From assembly GCA_002437285.1 (NCBI GenBank), contig DJOV01000065.1, positions 1 through 12,609 of the forward strand: DNA of 12,609 nt, given 5' to 3'. Shown piece after piece: positions 1 through 7,100 of the stretch. The stretch's first letter is position 1. Each line of letters begins with the position of its first letter. The position numbers and the translations under genes are program-made. A model generated the notes under the pieces. The model ran no database searches, was not told the origin of the DNA, and saw only the letters and a program-made list of their open reading frames with translations. The stretch is from Prevotella sp. UBA6429 (GTDB taxonomy: Bacteria > Bacteroidota > Bacteroidia > Bacteroidales > Bacteroidaceae).

Positions 1-28
1 AAATCGGATTGGCTACACTGATCTGCAT
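1..28 (-). CDS. 5' fragment of a leftward gene (first nine codons)
   Basis: Only the start lies inside the window: on the minus strand an ATG at 28-26 opens the frame MQISVANPI and runs off the left edge. A good promoter sits just upstream (46-75), leaving a leader of about 17 nt, which supports a real start. The first residues resemble the start of Bacteroidetes proteins that I recall as beginning MQIS(I/V)ANPIYD, often annotated as PD-(D/E)XK nuclease-like or hypothetical. That is recall from nine residues, so the product is only a suggestion. Confidence 0.5.
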
Positions 29-45
29 GGTATCTGTTTTGGCGA

Positions 46-75
46 CAAAGTTAAGGAAAATTATTGCTTTCCAAA
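46..75 (-). promoter_or_regulatory. Bacteroidetes-type promoter for the gene leaving the left edge
   Basis: On the minus strand a -7 box TAACTTTG (53-46) is preceded by TTTG (75-72) with an 18-nt spacer, close to the TTTG-N19-21-TAnnTTTG pattern of Bacteroidetes primary sigma factors. It points at the ATG at 28. Confidence 0.6.
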
Positions 76-150
76 AGCGATGCGGATATTTTTTTAAAAA
101 ATTACGCTAAAATCTGCTGAATAGCTTAAAATGAGCTATTTATGAGTCTT

Positions 151-204
151 TCACCTCAATAGAGGTAATGATTTGGCAACAGTTCTAACTTCTGTATTAT
201 ACAT
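151..204 (-). CDS. possible 17-residue small ORF
   Basis: On the minus strand an ATG at 204-202 opens MYNTEVRTVAKSLPLLR and stops at TGA 153-151. It lies about 30 nt downstream of a TACCTTTG -7 box at 244-237, which is the main reason to list it. The left copy of the 14-bp direct repeat (162-175) lies inside it. It may be a genuine small protein, the 5' stub of a gene disrupted by integration, or chance. No family is recognised. Confidence 0.2.
   Translation of the reverse strand: MYNTEVRTVAKSLPLLR
162..175. repeat. candidate left attachment site, 14-bp direct repeat
   Basis: GAGGTAATGATTTG occurs here and again, in the same orientation, at 2566-2579. The two copies bracket the toxin, antitoxin and integrase genes. 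Here its left end overlaps a short inverted repeat ACCTC/GAGGT (152-156 and 161-166 region). The match to an att core is inferred from the bracketing only. Confidence 0.4.
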
Positions 205-236
205 AAGTTTGCTTATCAAACAACTCTTTTCGACGG

Positions 237-268
237 CAAAGGTACAACAATTAAGTGAATTAATGAAA
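237..268 (-). promoter_or_regulatory. second leftward promoter
   Basis: The minus strand carries a consensus -7 box TACCTTTG (244-237). Twenty nt upstream lies TTTC (268-265), one base from the TTTG -33 consensus. It would fire leftwards through the small ORF at 204-151 and towards the gene at the left edge. Confidence 0.45.
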
Positions 269-393
269 ATCATATCTATTTTTTAGATTTTATTTTCAGT
301 TGATGTTCGCTTTACCCCAATCCAACCATTGTAAGTTCTTTATGCGCAATTATTCGCTTTCAAAATGTTAAAAATGAGCCATAAGATACATTT

Positions 394-423
394 AAACACC
401 AATTGTTTCTTGTTTACGAAACA
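394..423. promoter_or_regulatory. candidate HigA operator
   Basis: Four half-sites AAACA/TGTTT lie within 30 nt: AAACA 394-398, TGTTT 404-408, TGTTT 411-415 and AAACA 419-423. The right pair forms the palindrome TGTTTACGAAACA. They overlap the -33 region and the spacer of the higBA promoter. Antitoxins of this family autoregulate by binding palindromes at their own promoter, so repression by the HTH antitoxin is a reasonable inference. Confidence 0.45.
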
Positions 424-438
424 TAATGTCTATCTTTG
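409..438 (+). promoter_or_regulatory. promoter of the toxin-antitoxin operon
   Basis: A -7 box TATCTTTG (431-438) lies 17 nt before the toxin ATG. A -33-like CTTG (409-412) is 18 nt upstream of it. The leader would be roughly 10 nt and has no clear Shine-Dalgarno sequence. Confidence 0.6.
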
Positions 439-455
439 CAGCAAATTGAGAATGT

Positions 456-794
456 ATGGCACAAAATATCTTCCGACTTGTCTTGACTGACGAGGCACAA
501 AACTTTATTGAGAGTTTACCCGAAGCGGTATCTTACAAGATTTACTACAACATTAAGCGTGTTGCAGGTGGAGAACGCAACAAAGAACTTTTCAAGAAGT
601 TGGAAAACTCGGAGATATGGGAGTTTCGTACATTGTACAACAAAACTGCTTATCGTTTGTTTGCCTTTTGGGATAAAGATAAGGACACATTGGTGATTGC
701 CACTCACGGCATTATCAAGAAAACTCAAAAAACACCAAGCAAGGAGATAGCTAAAGCAGAAGCAATAAGAAAAGAATATTTCAAAAACAAATAA
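456..794 (+). CDS. higB: HigB-like toxin (RelE/ParE superfamily, Gp49-like)
   Basis: This 112-residue protein matches the phage Gp49-like/HigB toxins in length and motif order. A hydrophobic N-terminal strand and helix are followed by W55-E56-x-R58, then Y66-R67-LF, then the strand and basic tail H84-G-x-x-K88-K-T-Q-K-T-P94. The last motif, KKTQKTP followed by an EI..A helix, is the family signature. HigB toxins are ribosome-dependent mRNA endonucleases whose basic residues contact the RNA, and the basic tail is intact here. The gene is first in the operon, and the antitoxin ATG follows its stop codon after two bases. That toxin-first order is typical of higBA. The promoter and operator just upstream suggest autoregulation. 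The flanking integrase suggests the pair arrived with a mobile element. The family call is firm; activity is inferred. Confidence 0.85.
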   Translation: MAQNIFRLVLTDEAQNFIESLPEAVSYKIYYNIKRVAGGERNKELFKKLENSEIWEFRTLYNKTAYRLFAFWDKDKDTLVIATHGIIKKTQKTPSKEIAKAEAIRKEYFKNK

Positions 795-796
795 TT

Positions 797-1126
797 ATGG
801 CACAGATGAATCTTACCCCATTGGACGATGTGCTTGACAAGCACTTTGGAAAAGTTGGTACTCCAAAACGTGACGCTTTTGAGAGTGATGTGGACGAAGC
901 ATTGCATGCTTACCGTTTGGGAGAAGCCATCAAGAAAGCTCGCATAGAACAGAACTTGACACAAGAACAACTTGGTGAGCGCATAGGTGTGAAAAGAGCG
1001 CAGATATCCCGGTTGGAAAGAGGGTATAGCATAACAATACCTACTATGCGAAGAGTGTTCAAAGCTCTAGGTGTGGTAACTGCAACTATCGATTTGGGCA
1101 TTGCAGGAAAAGTGGCATTATGGTAA
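797..1126 (+). CDS. higA: HigA-like antitoxin, XRE-family HTH
   Basis: This 109-residue protein has an N-terminal region of about 40 residues, likely the toxin-facing part. Residues 41-93 form an XRE/Cro-type helix-turn-helix: LGEAIKKAR, then NLTQEQLGERIGVKRAQISRLERG with the recognition helix at about 65-75. A short C-terminal strand follows. In this family the antitoxin binds and blocks HigB and represses the operon. Its start is two bases after the toxin stop, so translation is probably coupled. The AAACA/TGTTT half-sites at 394-423 are the obvious operator candidates. A solo transcriptional regulator is a less likely reading, given the adjacent toxin. The gene is complete, with no visible damage. 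Confidence 0.85.
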   Translation: MAQMNLTPLDDVLDKHFGKVGTPKRDAFESDVDEALHAYRLGEAIKKARIEQNLTQEQLGERIGVKRAQISRLERGYSITIPTMRRVFKALGVVTATIDLGIAGKVALW

Positions 1127-1143
1127 AATGTGATAAAACGCAA

Positions 1144-1190
1144 TGCATATGGCCTTAGATGAAAGGCATTTCAAGCTAAGGCCATATGCA
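1144..1190. terminator. long hairpin between converging higA and integrase genes
   Basis: A perfect 15-bp inverted repeat (TGCATATGGCCTTAG at 1144-1158 and its complement at 1176-1190) encloses 17 nt. Inside it TGAAA (1160-1164) and TTTCA (1169-1173) can extend the stem, with a four-base loop. There is no U-tract on the plus side, and only TTGCGTTTTATC follows on the minus side. It sits between the converging ends of the antitoxin and integrase genes, where a bidirectional terminator would fit. Confidence 0.45.
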
Positions 1191-1243
1191 CTGTATGCTA
1201 TCATTTGACAATAATAGTGTATCAGGTATCATATAAGAATAAT

Positions 1244-2443
1244 TTAAGACAGTATTGCTTTTTTTAGCACTTTTATTCGTTGTTCTATGATACAGTCCCA
1301 CAGTCTGGAGCCCCCCAACTCGGAGGCAGGAATATATTCTCCATATTTTTCGAGAAATTCCTCATTTAAGGTGATAGAATTGTCACCATATCGGTCGATA
1401 ATGTATGCCCAATTCCATCTGTCAGCATACTTGATTAAAAGTTCATGTGTCATGTCGATACAAGGCTTGTCAGATAGGACTTTCCAATCCCAATAATCCT
1501 TGAAAGCCTCAATATTGTCCTCAGTAAACAATAAGGGACTACTATTTGAGGTCAATTTATGCCAATCAAGTTTATACTTAAATTTTTCAAGTAGGCTTTT
1601 CTGACGCTTGGAAACAATCCAAGGAGCACCGTTTATCATGCTGAGGTTATCTTCTGTCAAGTTCTTGATGTCGATGAAAGAGATACCTGTCCAACAACCA
1701 AAGAGAAAGAGGTCTCTCGCAAATGCCATATTCGGGTCTTCCAACTTTATCTCTGCCATGGCGGTAAGCTCGTCCAAGATCAAGAACTCACGTTCCTTAT
1801 GGTCTGGGTCAACATGGTACATGGCAAACGGATTTCTCTTGCCGTTGTAGTGTGCAGCCGTGACGATATGCTTCAACGGTATGGAGTATATCCAAATGGT
1901 GGACTGCGTAAGCCCAACGACATTCTTCAAGTACAGGCAATAGTCACGGATGAACTCCTCGGTAAGCTCATTCATGGACATATCGCTGCGCTTGTACTGA
2001 TACTTGATGAACTCAGCGACATACTTTCTCACCACAAGATACTTGTTGTAAGTGTTCTTGGCTCTGTCCTTGCCCACACGCTTGGCAAAAGCTGCATTCT
2101 CCTTGTCAAAGGCTCTGAGCAAGGTCTCGTACTCCGTGCCTATGCCTTGGTAGGCGTTTCTCACCATTTCAGCGGTGACGAACGCCTCACGATCGGAAAG
2201 TCGCTGGTAATGCTTGGCGATTTGAGCCTTGATGTTGTCAAGCGCAAAGTTCACCTCCTTGGCTTCCTTGCTCTTGCCGATGGCTCTGTTGCCCTTGGCA
2301 TCCCAGATAGCCTTGGTCACGCTCTGCTTGCAACTGAAGTGTGCGATAGTTCCGTTGATAGTCACTCGTCCCATGATAGGGACTTTTCCGTTTCTCTCCT
2401 TGCTTCCATTTACATAGAAGACTGTCTTGAAAGTGCATCTCAT
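1244..2443 (-). CDS. tyrosine recombinase N-terminal half fused to WDW-repeat tail; probably inactive
   Basis: Residues 1-282 follow Bacteroides-type integrases: an N-terminal arm-binding domain (1-95), a SAM-like core-binding domain (105-205) and the opening of the catalytic domain. The last includes FARDLFLFGCWTGISFIDIKNL (241-262) and the hairpin S-K-R-Q-K282. A serine-like position where Arg I usually sits is normal for this group. From S283 the family pattern ends. HxxR, the second His/Trp and the nucleophilic Tyr are missing. Residues 284-385 instead form about four degenerate 24-28-residue units of the form (L/I)xx(F/Y)xxxWDWxxLS: KLDWHKL, YWDWKVLS, RWNWAYI and a last unit ending SRLWDC. 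By hand count GC is about 53% at 2101-2400 (N-terminal), 44% at 1601-1740 and 37% at 1261-1600 (tail). This fits a fusion of two sources. Strand transfer is not expected; DNA binding might persist. The start follows a strong promoter. Confidence 0.8.
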   Translation of the reverse strand: MRCTFKTVFYVNGSKERNGKVPIMGRVTINGTIAHFSCKQSVTKAIWDAKGNRAIGKSKEAKEVNFALDNIKAQIAKHYQRLSDREAFVTAEMVRNAYQGIGTEYETLLRAFDKENAAFAKRVGKDRAKNTYNKYLVVRKYVAEFIKYQYKRSDMSMNELTEEFIRDYCLYLKNVVGLTQSTIWIYSIPLKHIVTAAHYNGKRNPFAMYHVDPDHKEREFLILDELTAMAEIKLEDPNMAFARDLFLFGCWTGISFIDIKNLTEDNLSMINGAPWIVSKRQKSLLEKFKYKLDWHKLTSNSSPLLFTEDNIEAFKDYWDWKVLSDKPCIDMTHELLIKYADRWNWAYIIDRYGDNSITLNEEFLEKYGEYIPASELGGSRLWDCIIEQRIKVLKKAILS

Positions 2444-2465
2444 AATTTTTACTTTATGTTCGGTG

Positions 2466-2496
2466 CAAAATTAGACTATGAGAGTTGTATGACAAA
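2466..2496 (-). promoter_or_regulatory. promoter of the integrase-fusion gene
   Basis: On the minus strand TTTG (2496-2493), a 19-nt spacer and TAATTTTG (2473-2466) match the Bacteroidetes promoter consensus exactly. The leader to the ATG at 2443 is about 18 nt. The fused gene therefore still has a fully formed promoter. Confidence 0.75.
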
Positions 2497-2555
2497 ACCA
2501 AAACTTACGCAAAATGGGGAAATATGAACCATCACCGTTAAAAATGCTTGTTATG

Positions 2556-2591
2556 GCGTTTCTGCGAGGTAATGATTTGAAAGCGTTTCTG
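2556..2591. repeat. GCGTTTCTG direct repeats flanking the right att candidate
   Basis: GCGTTTCTG occurs at 2556-2564 and 2583-2591, 27 bp apart, and a third GCGTTT lies at 2604-2609. The 14-bp repeat at 2566-2579 sits between the first two copies. Short direct repeats around a core are common in integrase-binding regions, so these may be recombinase-binding sites. That is inference. Confidence 0.35.
2566..2579. repeat. candidate right attachment site, 14-bp direct repeat
   Basis: This is the second exact copy of GAGGTAATGATTTG (first at 162-175). It lies 123 bp upstream of the integrase start codon, a usual place for an att site next to an integrase gene. Beyond it the base composition changes to that of the GC-rich chromosome. 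Confidence 0.4.
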
Positions 2592-2801
2592 TTTCATCGA
2601 TCTGCGTTTTTCGCATTTCCTAGTCTATGCCACATAAAGCCAACGACAGCCACAACCACTTGAAACTCAAAATAAAAGCATCATTCTGCTATTTTTTGCT
2701 TTTTTAGGCGGGATTTTTTATGAAAATCATGAGTGTGATGGACTTGTTGGCCGTAGTTATAAAAAGGAGAAGAGAAATCTGAACAATCAAGACATAAACC
2801 T
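2592..2801. other. intergenic junction upstream of the lyase gene
   Basis: No gene is seen here. It contains a small inverted repeat TGCG-ttttt-CGCA (2603-2615), T-rich runs at 2692-2697, 2699-2705 and 2714-2719, and AAGGAGA at 2764-2770, which is about 30 nt before the lyase ATG and too far to be its ribosome-binding site. A near-consensus -7 box (TA, three bases, TTTG at 2690-2698) is the best promoter candidate for the lyase gene. No matching -33 element is visible. Confidence 0.4.
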
Positions 2802-5800
2802 ATGACATCCAAGATGAGCAAGATGAGGAGCGCCTTCCTGTTGCTGGCCATCCTCTTGTCGACGTGGACAGCGTCGGCGCAAGAACACTTGAAATTACAG
2901 TTCAACTTCGACCATGTCTCGGGCAAGAGTGTCACCGACCCCGTGTCGGGCGTGACAGCGCAACTCATGAACGAGGCCTCCGTGGTCAGTTACGGCTCGC
3001 GCCATGTGCTCGACCTGGGCAACGGCACGGGCTATCTCGACATGACCCGTGAGGCCGGTGCCGTGGTGAAAGGCCTGGCCGACTTCACCGTGTCGGTCTA
3101 TTACCGCGTGGACAAAAACGCCTCGCTCTCTGGTGCGGGTTATTTCCTCTGGTGCTTCTCGCAGTCGGCCGCCAACACGCAGACCTCAGCACCTTACTCC
3201 GCCTATCGTCTCAACGCGCAGCGCATGGCCACCTCCACAGGCGGCTGGGGATCAGAGGTGGGCATGGAGACCGGTGCCGAGGCCACCAAGGGCAAGTGGA
3301 CCCACGTGCTCTATCGCCAGAGCGGCCAGCAGGGTGAGCTTTTCATCGACGGCAAGAAGGTGGCGCAAGCCGCGGGCATGCCCGTGCTGAGCAAGGCCTT
3401 CACGGCTGTGCCCGCCTACTGTTGGATCGGCCGTGCACCTTTTGCCACAGACAGTTACTTGAAGCAGACGCTTGTCAGCGACTTCCGTGTCTATGACACC
3501 GCGCTCGCTGACGGTGAGGTGGCCACGCTCGCCAAGGTGGCCGACCAGATAGAGCAAGACTACCGCTACGGCACGCCCGGCGATTTCGCCACGTTGCAGA
3601 CGGCCATCGGTGAGGGACAGGCGTTCCTCTCGTCAGCCACAGGCTATGCCCCCGGAGCGGTGGCCAAGATGGAAGACATGATCCTGCAGGCCCAGATGGA
3701 GCTGAAGGCTGGACGCGCCTCGCAGGCACTCATCGACCAATATGTCAGTGAGCTCCAGGCCGTGCAAGACCAGGTGAAGGCCACCATGGGCTATCAGGCC
3801 AAGACCGTCTTTGAGCACAGCGACGACCACGGCTTCCGCCATCCCGGCGGCATCGTGTCGCAAGACGACATCGACCGTGCCAAGCAACTGCTGGCCGACG
3901 GTGACGAGCGCATCAAGAAGGCGTGGGACATCCTCTGCGCCAACGCCTACTCGCAGGCCGACGTGGCGACATGGCCCACGGAGACTGTCATCCGCGGCGG
4001 TGGTTCGGGACAGAACTATATGAACTGCGCGCGTGGAGCGGCCATGGCCTACCAGAACGCGCTGCGCTGGAAGATAGGCGGCACGAAGGCCAATGCCGAC
4101 GCTGCCGTGCGCATCATGATGGCTTGGGCCAACGCTTGCAAGGGCCTCGGTGGCGACACCAACGTGTCGCTCGCGGCTGGTATCTACGGACATGAGTTTG
4201 CCAATGCCGCCGAACTGATGCGCGACTACGAGGGCTGGTCGAAGGAGGACTTCACCAAGTTCAAGCAGTGGATGGTCAAGGTGTTCTACAATCCCGCCAT
4301 CGACTTCCTGCGCCGCCGCCACGACACGTGGGCCAACTGGCGCTATCCCAACCTCGGTGAGCGCCCCGGACACTACTGGAGCAACTGGGGACTGTGCAAT
4401 GCCCTCTGCGTGATGAGCATCGGCATTCTCTGCGATGATGTGCACATGTACAACCAGGGCGTCAGCTTCTACAAGTATGACCACGTGGGAACCTACAAGG
4501 ACCGCTCCAAGCAGAGCGTCATCCTCAACGACGGTTGCAATGAGTTTATCGGCAACCTTGTGCCTGTGGTGCTGCCCGACGACCGCGGTCCCTTCGGCTA
4601 CCTCGGGCAGATGCAGGAGAGCGGACGCGACCAGGGCCACGCCTTGATGGCGCTCGGCCTGGCGCTCGACATCTGCCAGGTGGGCCTCACGCAGGGCGAC
4701 GACCTCTTCGCCTACATGGACGACCGCATCGCGGCGGGCGCGGAGCATGTGGCCGCCGTCAACTTCGGCGGCGTCAGCGCCTCGTCACTGCCCTGGATCA
4801 CCTACAACTATGCCGACTGCCGCGGCACCATGGGCGCCGGATGGGCGCAGACGGGTGTCAACGAGGGAGGCAAGGGCGAATACCGTCCTTACTGGGATCG
4901 CGTCATCGGCTACTATGAGGGACTGCGTGGTGTGAAGATGCAGTACTCTGAGAAGGCCAGCGCCAAGGTGTGCCCCGATGGCGGAGGTGGCAACTACAGC
5001 CAGAACTCGGGCGGCTTCGATGCCGTCGGCTTCTCCACGCTGACCAGTTGGCGACCGGCCATCACTGCCGACCAGGCCATCACGCCGCTGCATGGCGATA
5101 TTATATATAAAGGTGAGACCCTGAAGAACCAGACCAATCTTGGCGGACTGAAATACAACTATGAGGTGGGGCCCTCCAAGGGCATTCCGGCCGATGGCAG
5201 CGACATCACGCTTGTGCCGCAGTTGCCTGAGGGCGCCGCCGACACCGGACACTGGCTCTGGAGCACGGGCGAGACCACACGCCAGATCACCGTCAAGGCC
5301 GACCGTAGCTACATCTACCGAGTGGCCTACACGGCGGCCAATGGCCAGGTGAGCCACCAGTCGTTTGCCATCGCCGTCAGCGGCGATGCCGATCCCGACG
5401 AGATGACCAATGAGGTCACTGTCGACGGTGTGATCGAGCGTACCACGGAGAAGACCGTCTTGGCCGGCACGCAGGTCATCCTCTACGCCGGACCGACCAC
5501 GGGATGGACCAACGACTATCTCTGGGACACGGGCGAGACATCGAGCGTCATCGTGCTGCCGGCTGTCATGAGTTCGCGCACCTACACCTGCCAGTATGCC
5601 AACCAAAGTGGAGCGGTGAGTCAGACCCACTTCGTGCTCCACGTGGTGCCCGCCCGCCAGCTCATCAATGGCGCTGAGGCCACCGGGACGCAGGTGCTCA
5701 AGGGAGCGTCGGTGACGTTGCAACTGGAGATTCCCGAGGCTGCCAATCCTGACAAGGTGGTGTGGAGCGACGGCGTGAGGGGAAGTGAGCGCACGCTCAA

Positions 5801-7028
5801 TGACGTGCAGCAGAACATCGTGCTGACTGCCACCTATGAGGGCGTGGACTACACTTTCAGTGTGAATGTCAAGGCCCTGGGCAATTTCTCCTACTATGAC
5901 TTGCTGACCACCGACAAGGGATACAGCCTTGTCACCTCAACGGATGAGCTGAAGCAGTTGGCCGATGACCATTTCTTCGTCTTGGCCAGCGATGAGGCTG
6001 ACCTGCTCGTGGGCCTGAAGGACGCACCCAAGAACGGCAACAAGGCTCTCTTTGTCGAGACACCCGTTGCCCCCGTCACCGACCTGTCGAAGGTCTTCAC
6101 CATCGAGGACAACGGTGGCTACTTCCACCTGCGCAACATCGACTACGACGGACTGCTCTTGCAGACCGAGTGGGACCGTCCCGACCAGATGCGCACGCAC
6201 GACCAGCCGCTGGCCTGCGAGTGGTCGCGACTGGCGCTGGCCTTCGACAATGGTGCATGGACCGTGGAGAACGGCAAGTACCCTGGCAACTGGCTCGGCC
6301 TGTGGACACCGGCCGACGGTTATCGGGACGGAGAGGAACTGGCTTGCAACAAGACGGGCGCTGACATAGCCCACTGGCAGCTCTTTGCCATCCAGCGCAG
6401 CCGTTTCTATGCCGACTACATCGCGCAGGCCCAGGAGGGCGAACCGCTTGATGCCACGCCGCTCATCGTCAACCCGGCCTTCGTCGGCAACGGCTTTGGC
6501 TGGAACATGACGGGCACCTGGGGCAACCAGCGATACAATGGCGCCGTGGAGGTATGGCACTCCACCAACTTCGACTTCTCGCAGTCGCTCGCTGGGCTGC
6601 CCGATGGCTCTTACACCGTCACCTGCCAGATGGCCAATGGTGAGGGCAGGAACACGGGCTACCTCTACGCCACGTCGGACGGTGTGACCGTGAAGGATGT
6701 GGTGAAGCAGAGTTGTGCAGGTTCCAACTTCGACGCCCAGCGCGACAAGATGGCCGCCAACAGTCAGTACGGACTGCTGAAGGTGGCGCTCAACGTCACA
6801 GATGGCAAGCTCACCTATGGCATCGCGGAGCCCACATCGGGCACCACATGGCTCGTGTGGGACAACTTCACGCTCACCTACAATGGTCCGGTGTCGGCAG
6901 GCGTGAGAGGCGTGACGGTCGTGCCGCCGACGCAAGACGATGCTTACTATGACCTGACGGGCCGTCGGGTCAACAAGCCCACGCACGGTGTCTACATCCA
7001 CCAGGGCAAGAAGGTCGTGGTGAAATAA
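2802..7028 (+). CDS. secreted multidomain polysaccharide lyase, alginate-lyase fold (PL38-like)
   Basis: This is a 1408-residue exported protein. Signal peptide: MRSAFLLLAILLSTWTASA, cleaved after A26; starts at M5 or M8 would also work. Residues 28-245 are a LamG/concanavalin-like module (SVYYRVDK, ELFIDGKKV, SDFRVYDTALADGEV). Residues 250-335 are a helical linker. Residues 338-755 are an alpha/alpha-toroid lyase of the alginate-lyase type, with GIYGHEFANAAELMR around 461-475, HYWSNWGLCN (524-533), QESGRDQGH (605-613) and GGGGNYSQNSGGFD (about 727-740). Three Ig-like domains follow, marked by W818, W908 and W988. Residues 1028-1210 are a beta-rich, trefoil-like module, and 1216-1362 a galactose-binding-like module. 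The tail, YYDLTGRR (1382-1389) to GKKVVVK, is the C-terminal motif of many Prevotellaceae secreted proteins. Such lyases cut uronate-containing glycans by beta-elimination. Alginate (poly-M) or glucuronan is possible; the substrate is not fixed by sequence. No susC/susD gene lies nearby. Confidence 0.75.
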   Translation: MTSKMSKMRSAFLLLAILLSTWTASAQEHLKLQFNFDHVSGKSVTDPVSGVTAQLMNEASVVSYGSRHVLDLGNGTGYLDMTREAGAVVKGLADFTVSVYYRVDKNASLSGAGYFLWCFSQSAANTQTSAPYSAYRLNAQRMATSTGGWGSEVGMETGAEATKGKWTHVLYRQSGQQGELFIDGKKVAQAAGMPVLSKAFTAVPAYCWIGRAPFATDSYLKQTLVSDFRVYDTALADGEVATLAKVADQIEQDYRYGTPGDFATLQTAIGEGQAFLSSATGYAPGAVAKMEDMILQAQMELKAGRASQALIDQYVSELQAVQDQVKATMGYQAKTVFEHSDDHGFRHPGGIVSQDDIDRAKQLLADGDERIKKAWDILCANAYSQADVATWPTETVIRGGGSGQNYMNCARGAAMAYQNALRWKIGGTKANADAAVRIMMAWANACKGLGGDTNVSLAAGIYGHEFANAAELMRDYEGWSKEDFTKFKQWMVKVFYNPAIDFLRRRHDTWANWRYPNLGERPGHYWSNWGLCNALCVMSIGILCDDVHMYNQGVSFYKYDHVGTYKDRSKQSVILNDGCNEFIGNLVPVVLPDDRGPFGYLGQMQESGRDQGHALMALGLALDICQVGLTQGDDLFAYMDDRIAAGAEHVAAVNFGGVSASSLPWITYNYADCRGTMGAGWAQTGVNEGGKGEYRPYWDRVIGYYEGLRGVKMQYSEKASAKVCPDGGGGNYSQNSGGFDAVGFSTLTSWRPAITADQAITPLHGDIIYKGETLKNQTNLGGLKYNYEVGPSKGIPADGSDITLVPQLPEGAADTGHWLWSTGETTRQITVKADRSYIYRVAYTAANGQVSHQSFAIAVSGDADPDEMTNEVTVDGVIERTTEKTVLAGTQVILYAGPTTGWTNDYLWDTGETSSVIVLPAVMSSRTYTCQYANQSGAVSQTHFVLHVVPARQLINGAEATGTQVLKGASVTLQLEIPEAANPDKVVWSDGVRGSERTLNDVQQNIVLTATYEGVDYTFSVNVKALGNFSYYDLLTTDKGYSLVTSTDELKQLADDHFFVLASDEADLLVGLKDAPKNGNKALFVETPVAPVTDLSKVFTIEDNGGYFHLRNIDYDGLLLQTEWDRPDQMRTHDQPLACEWSRLALAFDNGAWTVENGKYPGNWLGLWTPADGYRDGEELACNKTGADIAHWQLFAIQRSRFYADYIAQAQEGEPLDATPLIVNPAFVGNGFGWNMTGTWGNQRYNGAVEVWHSTNFDFSQSLAGLPDGSYTVTCQMANGEGRNTGYLYATSDGVTVKDVVKQSCAGSNFDAQRDKMAANSQYGLLKVALNVTDGKLTYGIAEPTSGTTWLVWDNFTLTYNGPVSAGVRGVTVVPPTQDDAYYDLTGRRVNKPTHGVYIHQGKKVVVK

Positions 7029-7100
7029 GGTGGGTGGTAATTTATAGAATCCACCATAAGTCTCAATAGACGGCAGACCGCTTAAACGCAAAACGACTGT

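Noticed and set aside
1799..2527. 242-codon plus-strand open frame opposite the integrase
   Set aside because: Antisense shadow of the integrase gene; no family features and no promoter of its own.
3633..4748. Long minus-strand open frames over the lyase gene (also 4785-5723 and 5937-7169)
   Set aside because: They mirror the GC-rich codon bias of the plus-strand gene, have no signal or family motif, and the plus-strand product is continuous and recognisable.
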